The translations under genes were made by a program, and so were the position numbers. Below are positions 38,064 through 48,446 of a DNA stretch of 64,000 nucleotides, piece after piece. Origin of the DNA: CAVSRC01 sp963830205 (lineage in GTDB: Bacteria > Pseudomonadota > Alphaproteobacteria > Rhizobiales > Kaistiaceae); the NCBI GenBank assembly GCA_963830205.1, contig CAWHLP010000012.1, forward strand, positions 99,431 through 163,430. Direction: 5' to 3'. The notes under the pieces are model-generated. The model saw nothing but the letters and a program-made list of their open reading frames with translations, was not told the origin of the DNA and did no database searches. Numbering within the stretch: the stretch's first letter is position 1; each line of letters starts with the position of its first letter.

Positions 38064-38082
38064 TAGTCAAGTTACCAGACTA
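38064..38082. promoter_or_regulatory. Candidate MarR operator
   Basis: TAGTCAAGTTACCAGACTA is a 19-bp imperfect palindrome around a central T, with 7 of 9 positions paired, in an AT-rich island (TATATAGTC) between the divergent marR and cupin genes. Size, symmetry and position suit a MarR site that would overlap both promoters. No other copy was noticed in the window. Confidence 0.5.
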
Positions 38083-38111
38083 AATCGCCATCGACCAGAG
38101 AGCCCATCACG

Positions 38112-38486
38112 ATGACCATCATCCATTCAGCCGACGCCCCCACGTTCCAGGTTCCCGGCGTCCACTTCACCGGCCTTGCCTCGCCCAGGCGCGGCGCCCG
38201 CGAGACCTGCGCGTGGCGGGTGTCGATCGCGCCGGGCACCGAACCGACGACCCATCGGGTCACCCGCGAGGAGATTTTCGTCGCCGTGGCAGGCGCGGCG
38301 GAGGTGCACATCAACGGCGCGGTCCACGCCCTTGCCGCCGGCGATGCGGCGATCATTCCCGCCGACACCGACTTCGCGCTGGGCAATGCCGGAGCGGAAC
38401 CGTTCGAGGCGGTGGTGGTGCTTCCCGTCGGCGGGCAGGCCATGCATCCCGGCAGCGCGCCGTTCACGCCGCCCTGGGCGGAGTAG
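38112..38486 (+). CDS. Cupin-domain protein
   Basis: Small single-domain cupin of 124 aa. The two conserved blocks are TTHRVTREEIFVAVAGAAEVHING (metal-binding His and Glu) and AGDAAIIPADTDFALGN. The first block keeps one His and two Glu; the second has no His, so the metal site may be incomplete. The substrate is unknown. Divergent control with the MarR regulator is likely. Confidence 0.85.
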   Translation: MTIIHSADAPTFQVPGVHFTGLASPRRGARETCAWRVSIAPGTEPTTHRVTREEIFVAVAGAAEVHINGAVHALAAGDAAIIPADTDFALGNAGAEPFEAVVVLPVGGQAMHPGSAPFTPPWAE

Positions 38487-38497
38487 AGAGGCGGGGA

Positions 38498-38752
38498 TTA
38501 CTGATCCGCGTCGAGGGGCTCGGTGCCGGCCGGCTTGCCGTCGGCGCCGACCCTGATCTTCTCCACCCGCGCCTCGGCCTGGCGCAGCAGGGCGTCGCAA
38601 TGCTTCCTCAGCGCATCGCCGCGCTCGTAGATGACGATCGATTCGGCCAGCGGCACCTCGCCGCGTTCCAGCCGGCTGACGATCTGCTCCAGTTCCTTGA
38701 GCGCCGCCTCGAATGTCATGCCCTCGACGGGCTGGGGGTCGTGATCGGCCAT
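38498..38752 (-). CDS. xseB: Exodeoxyribonuclease VII small subunit
   Basis: 84-aa helical subunit of ExoVII. The pattern MTFEAALKELEQIVSRLERGEVPLAESI (residues 12-39) is characteristic, followed by YERGDALRKHCDALLRQAEARVEKI. It lies 16 bp after the deacetylase gene on the same strand and converges with the cupin gene. The large subunit xseA is not in the window. Confidence 0.93.
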   Translation of the reverse strand: MADHDPQPVEGMTFEAALKELEQIVSRLERGEVPLAESIVIYERGDALRKHCDALLRQAEARVEKIRVGADGKPAGTEPLDADQ

Positions 38753-38768
38753 CCGGTTTCCTCGTTGC

Positions 38769-39698
<930 letters not shown>

Positions 39699-39721
39699 GC
39701 AGGCTCCTGTCGGCGATGCGG

Positions 39722-40471
39722 TCAGCGGTTGGCGTCAATATACGCTTGCAGGGCGTCGCGCGCCGCAGGCGAACGCAGGAGATCGGCGAAGCTGCCGGCT
39801 TCCTGGTCGATGCGCTGGAGGATATTGAGCCGGTCGCCGCGCATCAGGCGGCGGTGCATGCGCACCGCCTCTGGCGGCTTGCTGGCCAATATCCGTGCCG
39901 CCTCCTGGCCGGCGGTCTCGACCGCATCGGCCGGCACCACCCGGTTGACCAGACCGGCATGCAACGCCTGCTCGGCGTCGAGCTGGTCGCCCATGACCAG
40001 GAGGCCGAAGGCGCGGTGATAGCCCATCAGCGCTGGGGCGAGGATGCTGGCCGCGCCTTCCGGCGGCATGCCCATCTCGGCCAAGGCCGCCGAGAAGATC
40101 GACCATTCGCTGGCCACCACGTAGTCGCAGAGGATGAGCAGGATGGTGCCGAGGCCCAGAGACGGGCCGTCGACGGCGGCGATCACCGGCTTGTCGATCG
40201 AGGCGATGGTCTTGAGCAGGCGGATGACGCTTTCGCCCATGCCGCCGGCGGTGAGGAAGCCTTGCAGCTCGTTGGCATCGTGGCCGGCGCTGAACATGCC
40301 CGGCATTCCGGTCAGGAGCACGGCGCGCACCCGCGAGGAGCTTTCGCCGAAGGTGAGCGCATCGGCCATCTGCTCGCACATGTCCGCGGATAACCGGTTC
40401 TGCTCGTCCATCCGCTCGATGCGGATGGCCTGGACCCCGTCGGCGACCTCGCTGATCACATGTTCGGTCAT
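39722..40471 (-). CDS. Enoyl-CoA hydratase/isomerase family protein
   Basis: Crotonase-fold enzyme, 249 aa. The oxyanion-hole segments are FSAGHDANELQGF near residue 58 and DGPSLGLGTILLILCDYV near 108. Glu residues follow in ALAEMGMPPEGAAS. It begins just 35 bp after the end of the acyl-CoA dehydrogenase on the same strand, so the two probably work in one beta-oxidation step pair: dehydrogenation, then hydration. Chain-length preference is unknown. Confidence 0.9.
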   Translation of the reverse strand: MTEHVISEVADGVQAIRIERMDEQNRLSADMCEQMADALTFGESSSRVRAVLLTGMPGMFSAGHDANELQGFLTAGGMGESVIRLLKTIASIDKPVIAAVDGPSLGLGTILLILCDYVVASEWSIFSAALAEMGMPPEGAASILAPALMGYHRAFGLLVMGDQLDAEQALHAGLVNRVVPADAVETAGQEAARILASKPPEAVRMHRRLMRGDRLNILQRIDQEAGSFADLLRSPAARDALQAYIDANR

Positions 40472-40505
40472 CGGTTCACTCCTGGCCTCCCGCGAGCACG
40501 AGCCT

Positions 40506-42279
40506 TCACGGTGCTGGCCGGGCGATATCGAATTGGACGGCGGCCCGTTGCAGGCCCTCGGCGCCCTCGATTACCGCCGCCGCCAGGGATCGCCGCCTCG
40601 CCCAGCAGCGATTCGCCGTGGAATCGTGCCAGGGCGACCGCCCGATTGCGATTGTCGTCGTTCGCCCCCAGCGCGCCCTTTGCCAGAAGCGCACCGCCAA
40701 AGGCAAGAGCGAAAAGCTTGAGATAGGGCGTGGCGCCGGCCAGCACCGGCTGCATGGTGCCGGCGGCGAGCGCCTTGGCGAGATAGGCCGTGGCGGTGGC
40801 GAGATGCTTGCCGGCTTCGGCGAGCCGGCCGGCAAGCTGTCCGAATTCCGGCCGCTGGGCTTCGGCAACCGCCACTGCGGCTTCGGCGACCTCGTTGATG
40901 ACCGCGGCCACTGCCGCGCCGCCGCCGAGCTTCAGCTTGTGCGTGGCAAGGTCGATCGCCTGGATGCCGTTGGTCCCCTCGTAGATGGAGAACACCCGGG
41001 CATCGCGGAAGAGCTGCGCCGCGCCGGTCTCCTCGACGTAACCGGCGCCGCCATGCACCTGGATGCCGGCCGAAGTGACGGCGATGACCGCATCGCTGGG
41101 AAATGCCTTGGCGATCGGCGTGAGCAGGCCCGCCCGGTCCGCCCATGGGCGGCGCTCGGCGGCCGGCGCCGCCCGGCTCATGTCATAGGCTTCGGCGCAG
41201 GCATAGCAGATCGCCCGCGAGGCGGCGGTGAGCGCCAGCATCTCCATGAGTTGGCGCTGGATGTCGGGATGCTCGCCGATGACGCTCATCTCGTCGTGCG
41301 CGCTTCCCGGCGCATGGCCCTGGCGGCGCGTGGCGGCGTAGGCAAGCGCCAGCTGCGTGGCCCGCGCGGCGACGCCGACGCTCTGAATGCCGACCGTGAG
41401 GCGCTCCATGTTCATCATGGTGAACATGCAGATGAGGCCGCGGCCTTCGCGCCCGACCAGCCAGCCGGTCGCCCCCTGGCCGCCTTCGCCATAGACGAGC
41501 GTGCAGGTGGGCGAGGCGTGCAGGCCGAGCTTGTGCTCGATGCCGGCGGTGGCCAGGTCGTTGCGGCTGCCATCGTCGAGCACCTTGGGCACCAGGAACA
41601 TGGAGATGCCGCCGTTCGCCGATGCCGAATCGGAGGCGCGGGCGAGCACCAGGTGGACGATGTTGTCGGTGAGGTCGTGGTCGCCGAAGGTGATGAAGGT
41701 CTTCTGGCCGAAGATGCGGTAGCTGCCGTCATCGGCATGCGCTGCCCGGGTCTTGATGGCGGCAAGCTCGGAGCCCGCCTGCGGCTCGGAGAGGTCCATG
41801 GTGACCATCCATTCGCCCGACACCAGCTTGGGCAGGTAGCGGCTTTTCAGCTCATCGTCGGCATGGGAAAGCAGCGCATGGACGGCGCCGATGCTCAGCA
41901 TCGGGCCGACGGCGAAGGACGGGTTGGCGGCGTTCCAGATCTCCTGCAAGGCCATCTGGATGACGACCGGCAGGCCCTGTCCGCCCCATTCGGGCGGGCC
42001 GCCGAGCGCATTCCAACCCGCCTCGGCCCAGCGCCGGTAGGCTTCCCGCCACCCCGGCGGCATGGTGACGGTACCATCGGCGAGCCGGACGTCCTTGCCC
42101 TCGCCGTCCTGGTTGAGGGGCAGCAGCTCGGCCTCGGCGAAACGATAGCCTTCCTCGACGATGGCATCCGCCGTCTCGCCGTCGAGATCGGGGAAGGCAC
42201 CGCTGGCGACGAGCCGGTCGAGCCCGCCATAGGCCCTGAGCGCAAAGCAAATCTCGGCGACAAGGGACATGCCACTCAT
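40506..42279 (-). pseudogene. Acyl-CoA dehydrogenase, 3' frame break
   Basis: FAD enzyme of about 590 aa, the long type with an N-terminal extension and a C-terminal extra helical domain. ATG 42279 follows GGAGG by seven bases. Motifs: WGGQGLPVVIQMALQEIW, GEWMVTMDLSEPQAGSEL (FAD site), TFITFGDHDLTDNIVHLVL, and VFSIYEGTNGIQAIDLA. After GESLLG, near 40590-40600, the frame shifts; the other frame gives SLAAAVIEGAEGLQRAAVQ and a stop at 40506, the expected end. One more CG at TCGCCC (40598-40603) mends it. Without repair the frame runs on into the hydratase gene. Confidence 0.87.
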
Positions 42280-42359
42280 GAACGAACCTCCAACTGCCGC
42301 TTGACGCGGCTTGCTGCTCAGGGCGAGAACCCCGACCGGACCGCCGGTACTCTCACCCG

Positions 42360-43355
42360 ATGGCAAAGGCTAGCGCAAATCGCCCCTGGATTTTCAACAG
42401 CAAGGTCGCAGGCGAGGAGGGGCTCGCCGCGGCCGTGGCGGCGCTTGCGCGCGGCGAACTGGTGGCGATGCCGACCGAGACGGTCTACGGGCTCGCCGCC
42501 GACGCGGGGAACCCGGCCGCCGTCGGCCGCATCTACCTCGCCAAGGGGCGCCCGCGCTTCAACCCGCTGATCGTCCATGTCGGCTCGAGCGGCGCCGCCA
42601 TGCGCCACGTCCGTTTCAGCGCCGACGCCGAGAAGCTGGCCGAGGCCTTCTGGCCCGGTCCGCTGACCCTGGTGCTGCCGCTGAGGCCCGATTCGGGCAT
42701 CGCCGACATCGTGACCGCGGGCCTCGATACGTTGGCCGTGCGCGTACCTGCACATCCGGTGGCGCAGGCGCTGCTTGCCGCCAGCGCCCGGCCCCTGGCG
42801 GCGCCGAGCGCCAACCGCTCCGGCCATGTCAGCCCGACCACGGCCGTCCATGTGGTCGAGGACCTCGGCGACAAAGTGAGCGTCATCCTCGATGCCGGTG
42901 CCACCCCGGTCGGCCTGGAATCGACCATCGTCGGGCTCGCCGGCGGGGCACCGGTGCTGCTCAGGGCGGGCGGGCTCGCGCGGGCTGAGATCGAGGCGGT
43001 GCTCGGCCGGCCTCTGGCGACGGCACGGCCGGCCGGCGATGCGCCGCTCGCCCCCGGCATGCTCGCCTCGCACTACGCGCCGGCGGCCGCGCTCAGGCTG
43101 AATGCGACCGAGGTGGACGAGGGGGAGGGGCTGCTCGGCTTCGGTCCCCGCGGGCCGGACGGCGCCGAGAGGGCCGTCGCCACGGTCAACCTCAGCCCGT
43201 CGGGCGACCTGGCGGAGGCCGCCACCAACTTCTTCGCGGCGCTGAGAACACTCGACCGCCAGGTGAAGCGGGTCGCGGTGGCGCCGATCCCTGACGAGGG
43301 GCTGGGCGAGGCGATCAACGACCGCCTGCGCCGGGCGGCAGCGCCGCGTGGCTGA
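42360..43355 (+). CDS. sua5: L-threonylcarbamoyladenylate synthase (Sua5 type)
   Basis: Makes the precursor of t6A37 in ANN-decoding tRNAs. 331 aa, so it is the two-domain Sua5 form. The YrdC domain has AMPTETVYGLAADAGNPAAV near residue 35, KGRPRFNPLIVHV, and the PSANRSGHVSPTTA block; the linker APGMLASHYAPAA leads to the Sua5 domain. It is divergent from the acyl-CoA dehydrogenase over about 80 bp. Confidence 0.94.
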   Translation: MAKASANRPWIFNSKVAGEEGLAAAVAALARGELVAMPTETVYGLAADAGNPAAVGRIYLAKGRPRFNPLIVHVGSSGAAMRHVRFSADAEKLAEAFWPGPLTLVLPLRPDSGIADIVTAGLDTLAVRVPAHPVAQALLAASARPLAAPSANRSGHVSPTTAVHVVEDLGDKVSVILDAGATPVGLESTIVGLAGGAPVLLRAGGLARAEIEAVLGRPLATARPAGDAPLAPGMLASHYAPAAALRLNATEVDEGEGLLGFGPRGPDGAERAVATVNLSPSGDLAEAATNFFAALRTLDRQVKRVAVAPIPDEGLGEAINDRLRRAAAPRG

Positions 43356-43366
43356 GCGGTCAGGGC

Positions 43367-43843
43367 CTACGGAGAGACGGCATCCGACCAGCGGCGCGGC
43401 CCGATGGCCGGCCGCTCCGCCCGGTACTTGCGCAGGTTGTCGCCGGAGACGAGTGGGATGGCGCGGCCGTCCACCTGTACCGGGCGGTCGTGCAGAAGCG
43501 GCACCAGCCAGTCGAAGCGGGTGTCGCCCCAGAACAGGGTGAACGGCGCGTTGTCAGGGTCCTGGATCAGCAGGACCTCGCACAGCACTCCATCATAGAC
43601 GAAGGCCCGCTTGTGGGCGAAGCGTTTGCCGGGCACTTCGGCGAGTACGTCCGTTCTCGCCGCAAGCACGCGCTCGACGGCCGCAAAGCCTGAACCGCCA
43701 AGAACCAGATCGATGTCACGGTGCGGGCCGGCCGGCCGCAGGCCGAGCAGTTCCTCAGCCCAACCGCCAAAGAGGAAACACTCTGCCCCGCTGTCGGAGA
43801 GCAGCGACATGACGGAGGAAACCGTGACCAGCGTATTGGGCAA
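43367..43843 (-). CDS. Small nucleotidyltransferase-fold protein
   Basis: About 158 aa. The text AECFLFGGWAEELLG followed by HRDIDLVLGG is the G-G-W...D-x-D pattern of aminoglycoside-nucleotidyltransferase-like and MNT-type proteins. Later text: LLIQDPDNAPFTLFWGD and PLVSGDNLRKYRAERP. TTG 43843 follows GGGAG by six bases; ATG 43810 is the other candidate. It could be a drug-modifying enzyme or a stand-alone NTase of unknown role. It lies between sua5 (convergent, 11 bp) and the dnaJ-like gene. Confidence 0.65.
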   Translation of the reverse strand: MPNTLVTVSSVMSLLSDSGAECFLFGGWAEELLGLRPAGPHRDIDLVLGGSGFAAVERVLAARTDVLAEVPGKRFAHKRAFVYDGVLCEVLLIQDPDNAPFTLFWGDTRFDWLVPLLHDRPVQVDGRAIPLVSGDNLRKYRAERPAIGPRRWSDAVSP

Positions 43844-43866
43844 GGCCGGCTCCCGTTTCAGCGACT

Positions 43867-44835
43867 TCAGGCGTCGGTCTCGTCGCGGGCGGTGTAGCGC
43901 CCGGCCTCGCGCCACTTCTTCATCAGCGCCTCGAGCTCGGCATCGCCGCCTTCCGGCAGGACGATCTTGAGCGTCACCAGCAGGTCGCCACGCCCGCCGC
44001 CGGAGCGCGGCAGGCCCTTGCCCTTGAGGCGCAGCGCCCGCCCGCCGCTCGATCTCGGCGGCACGGCCAGCGTCACCGGGCCGTCCAGCGTCGGCACCCG
44101 CACCTTGGCGCCGAGCACCGCCTCGTCGAGGGTGACAGCGACCTCGCGGCGCAGCGAATCGCCATCCACCCGGAACAGCGGATGCGGCACGAAATCGATG
44201 GTGACCAGCGCGTCGCCGGGCTGGCCATGGGGGCCCGGCTGGCCCTGGCCCTTGAGCCGGATGGTCTGGCCGGAATGGGTGCCGACCGGCACGGCGATCT
44301 CCACGGTACGGCCGGTGGGGAGATCGACGCGCACCTTCTCGCCATGGACGATCTGCTCCAGCGTCACCGCCGCGGTCGCCGTCACGTCCTGGCCGCGCTG
44401 CGCCTGATGGCGGCCGCCGCCACGCATGCCGCCGCCGCCGCGGCCAAGGCCGCCGAGAATGTCGCTGAGGATGTCGTCGGCCGAGAATTCGCCATTGTTC
44501 ATACCGCCGAACCCGCCGCCGCCGGGGCCGCCGCCCGACCAGCGGAAGGTGCGCCCGCCAGCGCCGCCGCCCGGCTGGGCGCCGCGCGCGAAGCCCTCGA
44601 AGCCCTGGAAGCGCGGCTTTCCGTCGGCGCCGATCTCGCCACGGTCGAACTGCCGGCGCTTGTCCTTGTCGCCGACGATCTCATAGGCGGCATTGACCTC
44701 GCCGAAGTGCTCCTTCGCGTGGGGGTCCTTGCTCTGGTCAGGGTGGTGCTTCTTGGCGAGCTTGCGAAAAGCCGACTTGATCTCGCTCTCGCTGGCCGTC
44801 CGGCTGACGCCGAGCACCTCATAAGGATCGCGCAT
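43867..44835 (-). CDS. DnaJ C-terminal-domain co-chaperone (CbpA-like)
   Basis: Hsp40 without the zinc-finger domain, 322 aa. The J domain (1-68) begins MRDPYEVLGVSRTASESEIK with the HPD motif in KHHPDQSKD. A Gly/Phe-rich region (about 85-145) with GGGMRGGG follows, then two peptide-binding beta domains with GQDVTATAAVTLEQIVHGEK and VPTLDGPVTLAVPP. It is probably a specialised partner of DnaK. In rhizobia such a gene often sits next to pdxH, as here. Confidence 0.9.
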   Translation of the reverse strand: MRDPYEVLGVSRTASESEIKSAFRKLAKKHHPDQSKDPHAKEHFGEVNAAYEIVGDKDKRRQFDRGEIGADGKPRFQGFEGFARGAQPGGGAGGRTFRWSGGGPGGGGFGGMNNGEFSADDILSDILGGLGRGGGGMRGGGRHQAQRGQDVTATAAVTLEQIVHGEKVRVDLPTGRTVEIAVPVGTHSGQTIRLKGQGQPGPHGQPGDALVTIDFVPHPLFRVDGDSLRREVAVTLDEAVLGAKVRVPTLDGPVTLAVPPRSSGGRALRLKGKGLPRSGGGRGDLLVTLKIVLPEGGDAELEALMKKWREAGRYTARDETDA

Positions 44836-44946
44836 GGTCGAATGAACAGCAGATTGGCCGTCGGCCGAAGGATTCGCCGACCGACGTCAATATGGTCATT
44901 CCGCCAGCAATTGCCAGCGTTTGGCGCACCCTGGCGTCAGAAGAGA

Positions 44947-45441
44947 TCAGGAAAGCTGGGCGTCGTCGGCCGCGACCCCATAGAGTTGCCAGCGGCCATT
45001 GGTGCGCTGGCAGGCTTCGCCGCGGTAGCGGCGCACGCCGCGCTGGTCGTTGACCGTGGTGGCGAAGGGCCGGCACATCAGGCTGCCCTGCGCATGGGTG
45101 GCGCCAAGGCCGGAAATGACGCCGGCCGAACCGGTGTCCGGGTTGCGCCAGACGAGGCGGTCGACCGGGGAATCGGCTCCGCTTGCGGCGACGGCGCGGC
45201 GGATCGCCTCCCAGTCCGAGGCGTCGACGCCGTCGACAACGTTGGCGCTGACCAGTTTCGGCTTGATGCTGCCGGTGGTAATCGACGTGTCCACCCCGGC
45301 CATCTCGGCACCGAAGGGGAGGCCGAGGCCGGCGCAGCCGGTGAGCGACAGGGCCAGAACCGCGGCTGCGACGCCACGGGTGACGCGCGACGATTGGCTG
45401 AGCAACAAGGCTCGAATATATGAAGTCTTGCGCGCGTACAT
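44947..45441 (-). CDS. RT0821/Lpp0805-family surface lipoprotein
   Basis: Secreted lipoprotein of 164 aa. The signal segment RGVAAAVLALSLTGC ends in a lipobox (SLTGC-A). The mature part has VDASDWEAIRRAVAA, LVWRNPDTGSAGVIS, CRPFATTVNDQRGVRRYRGE and CQRTNGRWQL, the family pattern. The function is not known. It is divergent from pdxH over 49 bp. Confidence 0.85.
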   Translation of the reverse strand: MYARKTSYIRALLLSQSSRVTRGVAAAVLALSLTGCAGLGLPFGAEMAGVDTSITTGSIKPKLVSANVVDGVDASDWEAIRRAVAASGADSPVDRLVWRNPDTGSAGVISGLGATHAQGSLMCRPFATTVNDQRGVRRYRGEACQRTNGRWQLYGVAADDAQLS

Positions 45442-45490
45442 TCGGTAACTCCCTCGCCGCTACAAACAGCAGCATCGGAATATTTCGTTA

Positions 45491-46087
45491 ATGAACAGTG
45501 ACTTCACAGCAACAGCTGATCCAAATTCGCTCTTCGCTGAATGGCTTCGCGAGGCGGAAGCGTCCGAGCCCAACGACCCCAACGCCATGGCCCTGGCCAC
45601 GGTCGACGGGGAGGGCATGCCCAATGTGCGCATGGTGCTGCTCAAGGCGCACGATGCCGACGGCTTCGTCTTCTACACGAACTTCGAGAGCGCCAAGGGG
45701 CGGGAACTGGCCGCCCATCCCAAGGCGGCGCTGCTCTTCCACTGGAAGGGCCTCAAGCGTCAGGTGCGCGTGCGCGGCCCGGTCAGCGTGGTCAGCGACG
45801 CCGAGGCCGACGCCTATTTCGCCAGCCGCGCCCGCACCAGCCGGCTTGGCGCCTGGGCGAGCCAGCAGTCGCGCCCGCTGGAATCGCGCTTCGCGCTGGA
45901 GAAGGCGGTCGCCGTCTATGCCGCCAAGTATCCCGTCGGCAAGGTGCCGCGGCCGCCCTACTGGTCGGGCTATCGCCTCAAGCCGGTCGAGTGGGAGTTC
46001 TGGAAGGACATGCCCTTCCGCCTGCACAACCGCATCCAGTACCGGCAGACCGACAAGGGCTGGGAGACGCACCGGCTCTATCCCTAA
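45491..46087 (+). CDS. pdxH: Pyridoxamine 5'-phosphate oxidase
   Basis: FMN enzyme that makes PLP from PNP/PMP. 198 aa. Motifs: EPNDPNAMALATVDGEGMPN near residue 26, MVLLKAHDADGFVFYTNFES, LFHWKGLKRQVRVRG, and the C-terminal signature PPYWSGYRLKPVEWEFW. It supplies the cofactor of PLP enzymes such as the glucan phosphorylase. Confidence 0.95.
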   Translation: MNSDFTATADPNSLFAEWLREAEASEPNDPNAMALATVDGEGMPNVRMVLLKAHDADGFVFYTNFESAKGRELAAHPKAALLFHWKGLKRQVRVRGPVSVVSDAEADAYFASRARTSRLGAWASQQSRPLESRFALEKAVAVYAAKYPVGKVPRPPYWSGYRLKPVEWEFWKDMPFRLHNRIQYRQTDKGWETHRLYP

Positions 46088-46106
46088 ATCGGACCGGATT
46101 TTGCCC

Positions 46107-46517
46107 ATGCTTCAAGTTCTCGATCCGCCTCCCGCGGACGTGGTGGCCGCGATTGCAGACGGCATTTCGCGGCACAACAGCCGCGATTCCGTCCTTCGCG
46201 AGAATTTCGCGATCGTGAAACGAGGCGATTCTGGCCGCCTGATGGGGGGCGTTACCGCATCGGTTTCGTTTTCCGTGCTGTTCATCAACAACATCTGGGT
46301 CGAAGAGTCGGATCGACTGACCGGCGTCGGCCGAGAGCTTATGATGGCCGCGGAAGAGGAGGGCAGAGAGCGACAAGCGAAAGCCGCTTGCGTCGACACG
46401 CTTTCGACGCAGGCGCCTGAATTTTATGAAAAGCTCGGATATGCCGAATTCGCTCGGGTGGAAGGCGAAATAGAAGGCCAGCGGCTGGACCGTATTTGGC
46501 TCCGCAAATACCTCTGA
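46107..46517 (+). CDS. GNAT-family N-acetyltransferase
   Basis: 136-aa acetyltransferase. The acetyl-CoA site appears as TGVGRELMMAAEEEGRER near residue 75, and the C-terminal strand as APEFYEKLGYAEFARVEGE. The text is less GC-rich than its neighbours (for example AAATAGAAGGCC and TTTTATGAAAAG), so it may be a later arrival. The substrate is unknown. It converges with the Kef antiporter gene at about 8 bp. Confidence 0.85.
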   Translation: MLQVLDPPPADVVAAIADGISRHNSRDSVLRENFAIVKRGDSGRLMGGVTASVSFSVLFINNIWVEESDRLTGVGRELMMAAEEEGRERQAKAACVDTLSTQAPEFYEKLGYAEFARVEGEIEGQRLDRIWLRKYL

Positions 46518-46525
46518 AACCCTGA

Positions 46526-48375
46526 CTACGGTTCGCCGCCCGCCCGCTGCTCTTCTTCTCCCGCCGGCCGCGACCACCGCCGTCTCCTCGCTCAGCGGCC
46601 GGCCCTTGTGCTTGGGCGGGATGAGCGGCGTCGGCGTCGGCACGTTGTGCTTCATCAGGTCGCGGCCCGCCGTGATGCCGTCGACCATCTGCAGCTCCAG
46701 CCGCGCCGCGTCGCGCTTGCGCACCCCGTCGAGCACCTCGGCCGCGTCCTCGGCGGGCACACCGAGGGCGAGCAACGCCGCCTCGCCAAAGGCCATCGCC
46801 GATTCGAAGGTCTCGCGGATCTGATAGTCGACGCCGGCGGCGATGAGATCGAGGGTGTGGCCGCGATCGTAGGAGCGTACCAGCACGCTGGCGAGCGGGA
46901 AGGCGGCCTTGACCACCTCGACGATGCGGTCGGCGTCGGCCCGCTTGTCGATGCAGATCGCGACGATCTTGGCGCTGCCGGCGCCGGCCGCGCGCAGCAC
47001 GTCGAGGCGTGTGCCGTCGCCGTAGTAGATCTTGAAGCCGAAAGCGTTGGCGACTGCGGATCATCTCGGTGTCGGAATCGATGATGGTGACGTCGATGCC
47101 GCGCGCCAGCAGCGCCTGGCTGACGACCTGGCCGAAGCGGCCGAAGCCGATGACCAGCGCGCTGCCGGTGAGCCCGTCGGGCAGCGTGGCGATGCCGTCG
47201 AGCGGCGCCGGCTTCTCGGGCAGCAGGGCATGAAGCAGGATCGGCGCCAGCGGCGTCAGCGCCATCGACACGATCACCGCTGCGGTGAGGAGCGCCGAGG
47301 TGCCGGTATCGATGAGGCCGAGCCCCTGCGCCGTGGTGAAGAGCACGAAGGCGAATTCGCCGCCCTGCGCCAGCATCAGCGCCAGGCGCAGCGAATCGCC
47401 GTGGCCGTTGCGGAAGAGGCGGGCGACGCCGTAGATGCCGGCAACCTTGACCGCAGTGAAGATCGCCACCGCCGCCAGCACCCAGAGCCAGTTGTGCGCG
47501 ATGAGGGCGAGGTCGATGGACATGCCCACCGCCAGGAAGAAGAGGCCGAGCAGCAGGCCGCGGAACGGCTCGATGTCGGCCTCGAGCTGGTGGCGGAAGC
47601 TCGATTCCGACAGCAGCACGCCGGCGATGAAGGCGCCCATCGCCATCGACAGGCCGCTTGCCTGCATGGCGAGCGCCGCGCCGAGCACGACCAGCAGCGC
47701 CGCCGCCGCCATGATCTCGCGGGCCTGTGATGCGGCCAGCACCTGGAACAGCGGGTTGAGCAGGTAACGGCCGACGGCGACCAGCCCGGCGATGGCCGCC
47801 GCCGCGATGGCGATCTGCACGAGGCGCGACGGACCGCCATCGACATGATAGGGCGCGATCACCGCCAGCGCTGCCAAGAGCGGCACGATGGCGAGGTCCT
47901 GAAGCAGCAGGACGGCGAAGGTCTTCTGGCCGTAGGTCTCGGTGGCCTCGCCGCGCTCTTCGAGGATCTGCATGACGATGGCGGTCGAGGAGAGCGCCAT
48001 GCCGGAGGCCGCGACGAAGGCGACGGCGGGGTCAAGACCGGCGATCCAGCCGGCGCCGGTGAGGAGCGCACCGCAGACGATCACCTGCGCCGCACCGAGG
48101 CCGAAGATGTCGGCTCTCAGCGCCCACAGGCGCGACGGTTTCAGCTCCAGCCCGATGACGAAGAGCAGGAGAACGACGCCGAACTCGGCGACACCGAGGA
48201 TCGCGCCCGGTTCGCGGAAGAGCTTCAGCCCGAACGGGCCGATGGCGATGCCGGCGATGAGATAGCCGACGATCGAGCCGAGGCCGATGCGCTTGAAGAT
48301 CGGCACGGCAACCACCGCCGCGCCAAGGAGCGCGACGGCACTGACCAGTTCGGAGCCGGTGGAATCGACAGCCAT
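46526..48375 (-). pseudogene. CPA2-family cation:proton antiporter (KefB/KefC type), two frame breaks
   Basis: Inner-membrane K+/H+ or Na+/H+ antiporter. About 12 membrane segments are read from ATG 48375, with GMALSSTAIVMQILEERGEA and FFLAVGMSIDLALIAHN, followed by a TrkA-N (RCK) NAD domain (ALVIGFGRFGQVVSQALL). The frame breaks after TEMIRS near 47049-47053; one more CG gives IRSRANAFGFKIYYGDG. A second break near 46560-46572 is needed to reach the stop at 46526 (ending EEEQRAGGEP); without it the frame runs across the GNAT gene. Repaired length is about 617 aa, normal. Confidence 0.85.
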
Positions 48376-48446
48376 TGGCGGAGCCTCACTTGGGGGCGCG
48401 ACATTACCGTGTCATGGGTTCGGCGGAAGACGGTGCCGGCGACATC

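Noticed and set aside
40468..40600. Acyl-CoA dehydrogenase with a basic C-terminal extension (Arg/Gly-rich)
   Set aside because: The extension is out-of-frame text after the break near 40595; the other frame gives the normal end.
45978..47000. Kef antiporter C-terminus running on through the GNAT gene as one protein
   Set aside because: After about 46565 the text loses all family likeness and lies antisense to GNAT; a second frame break with a stop at 46526 explains it better than a fusion.
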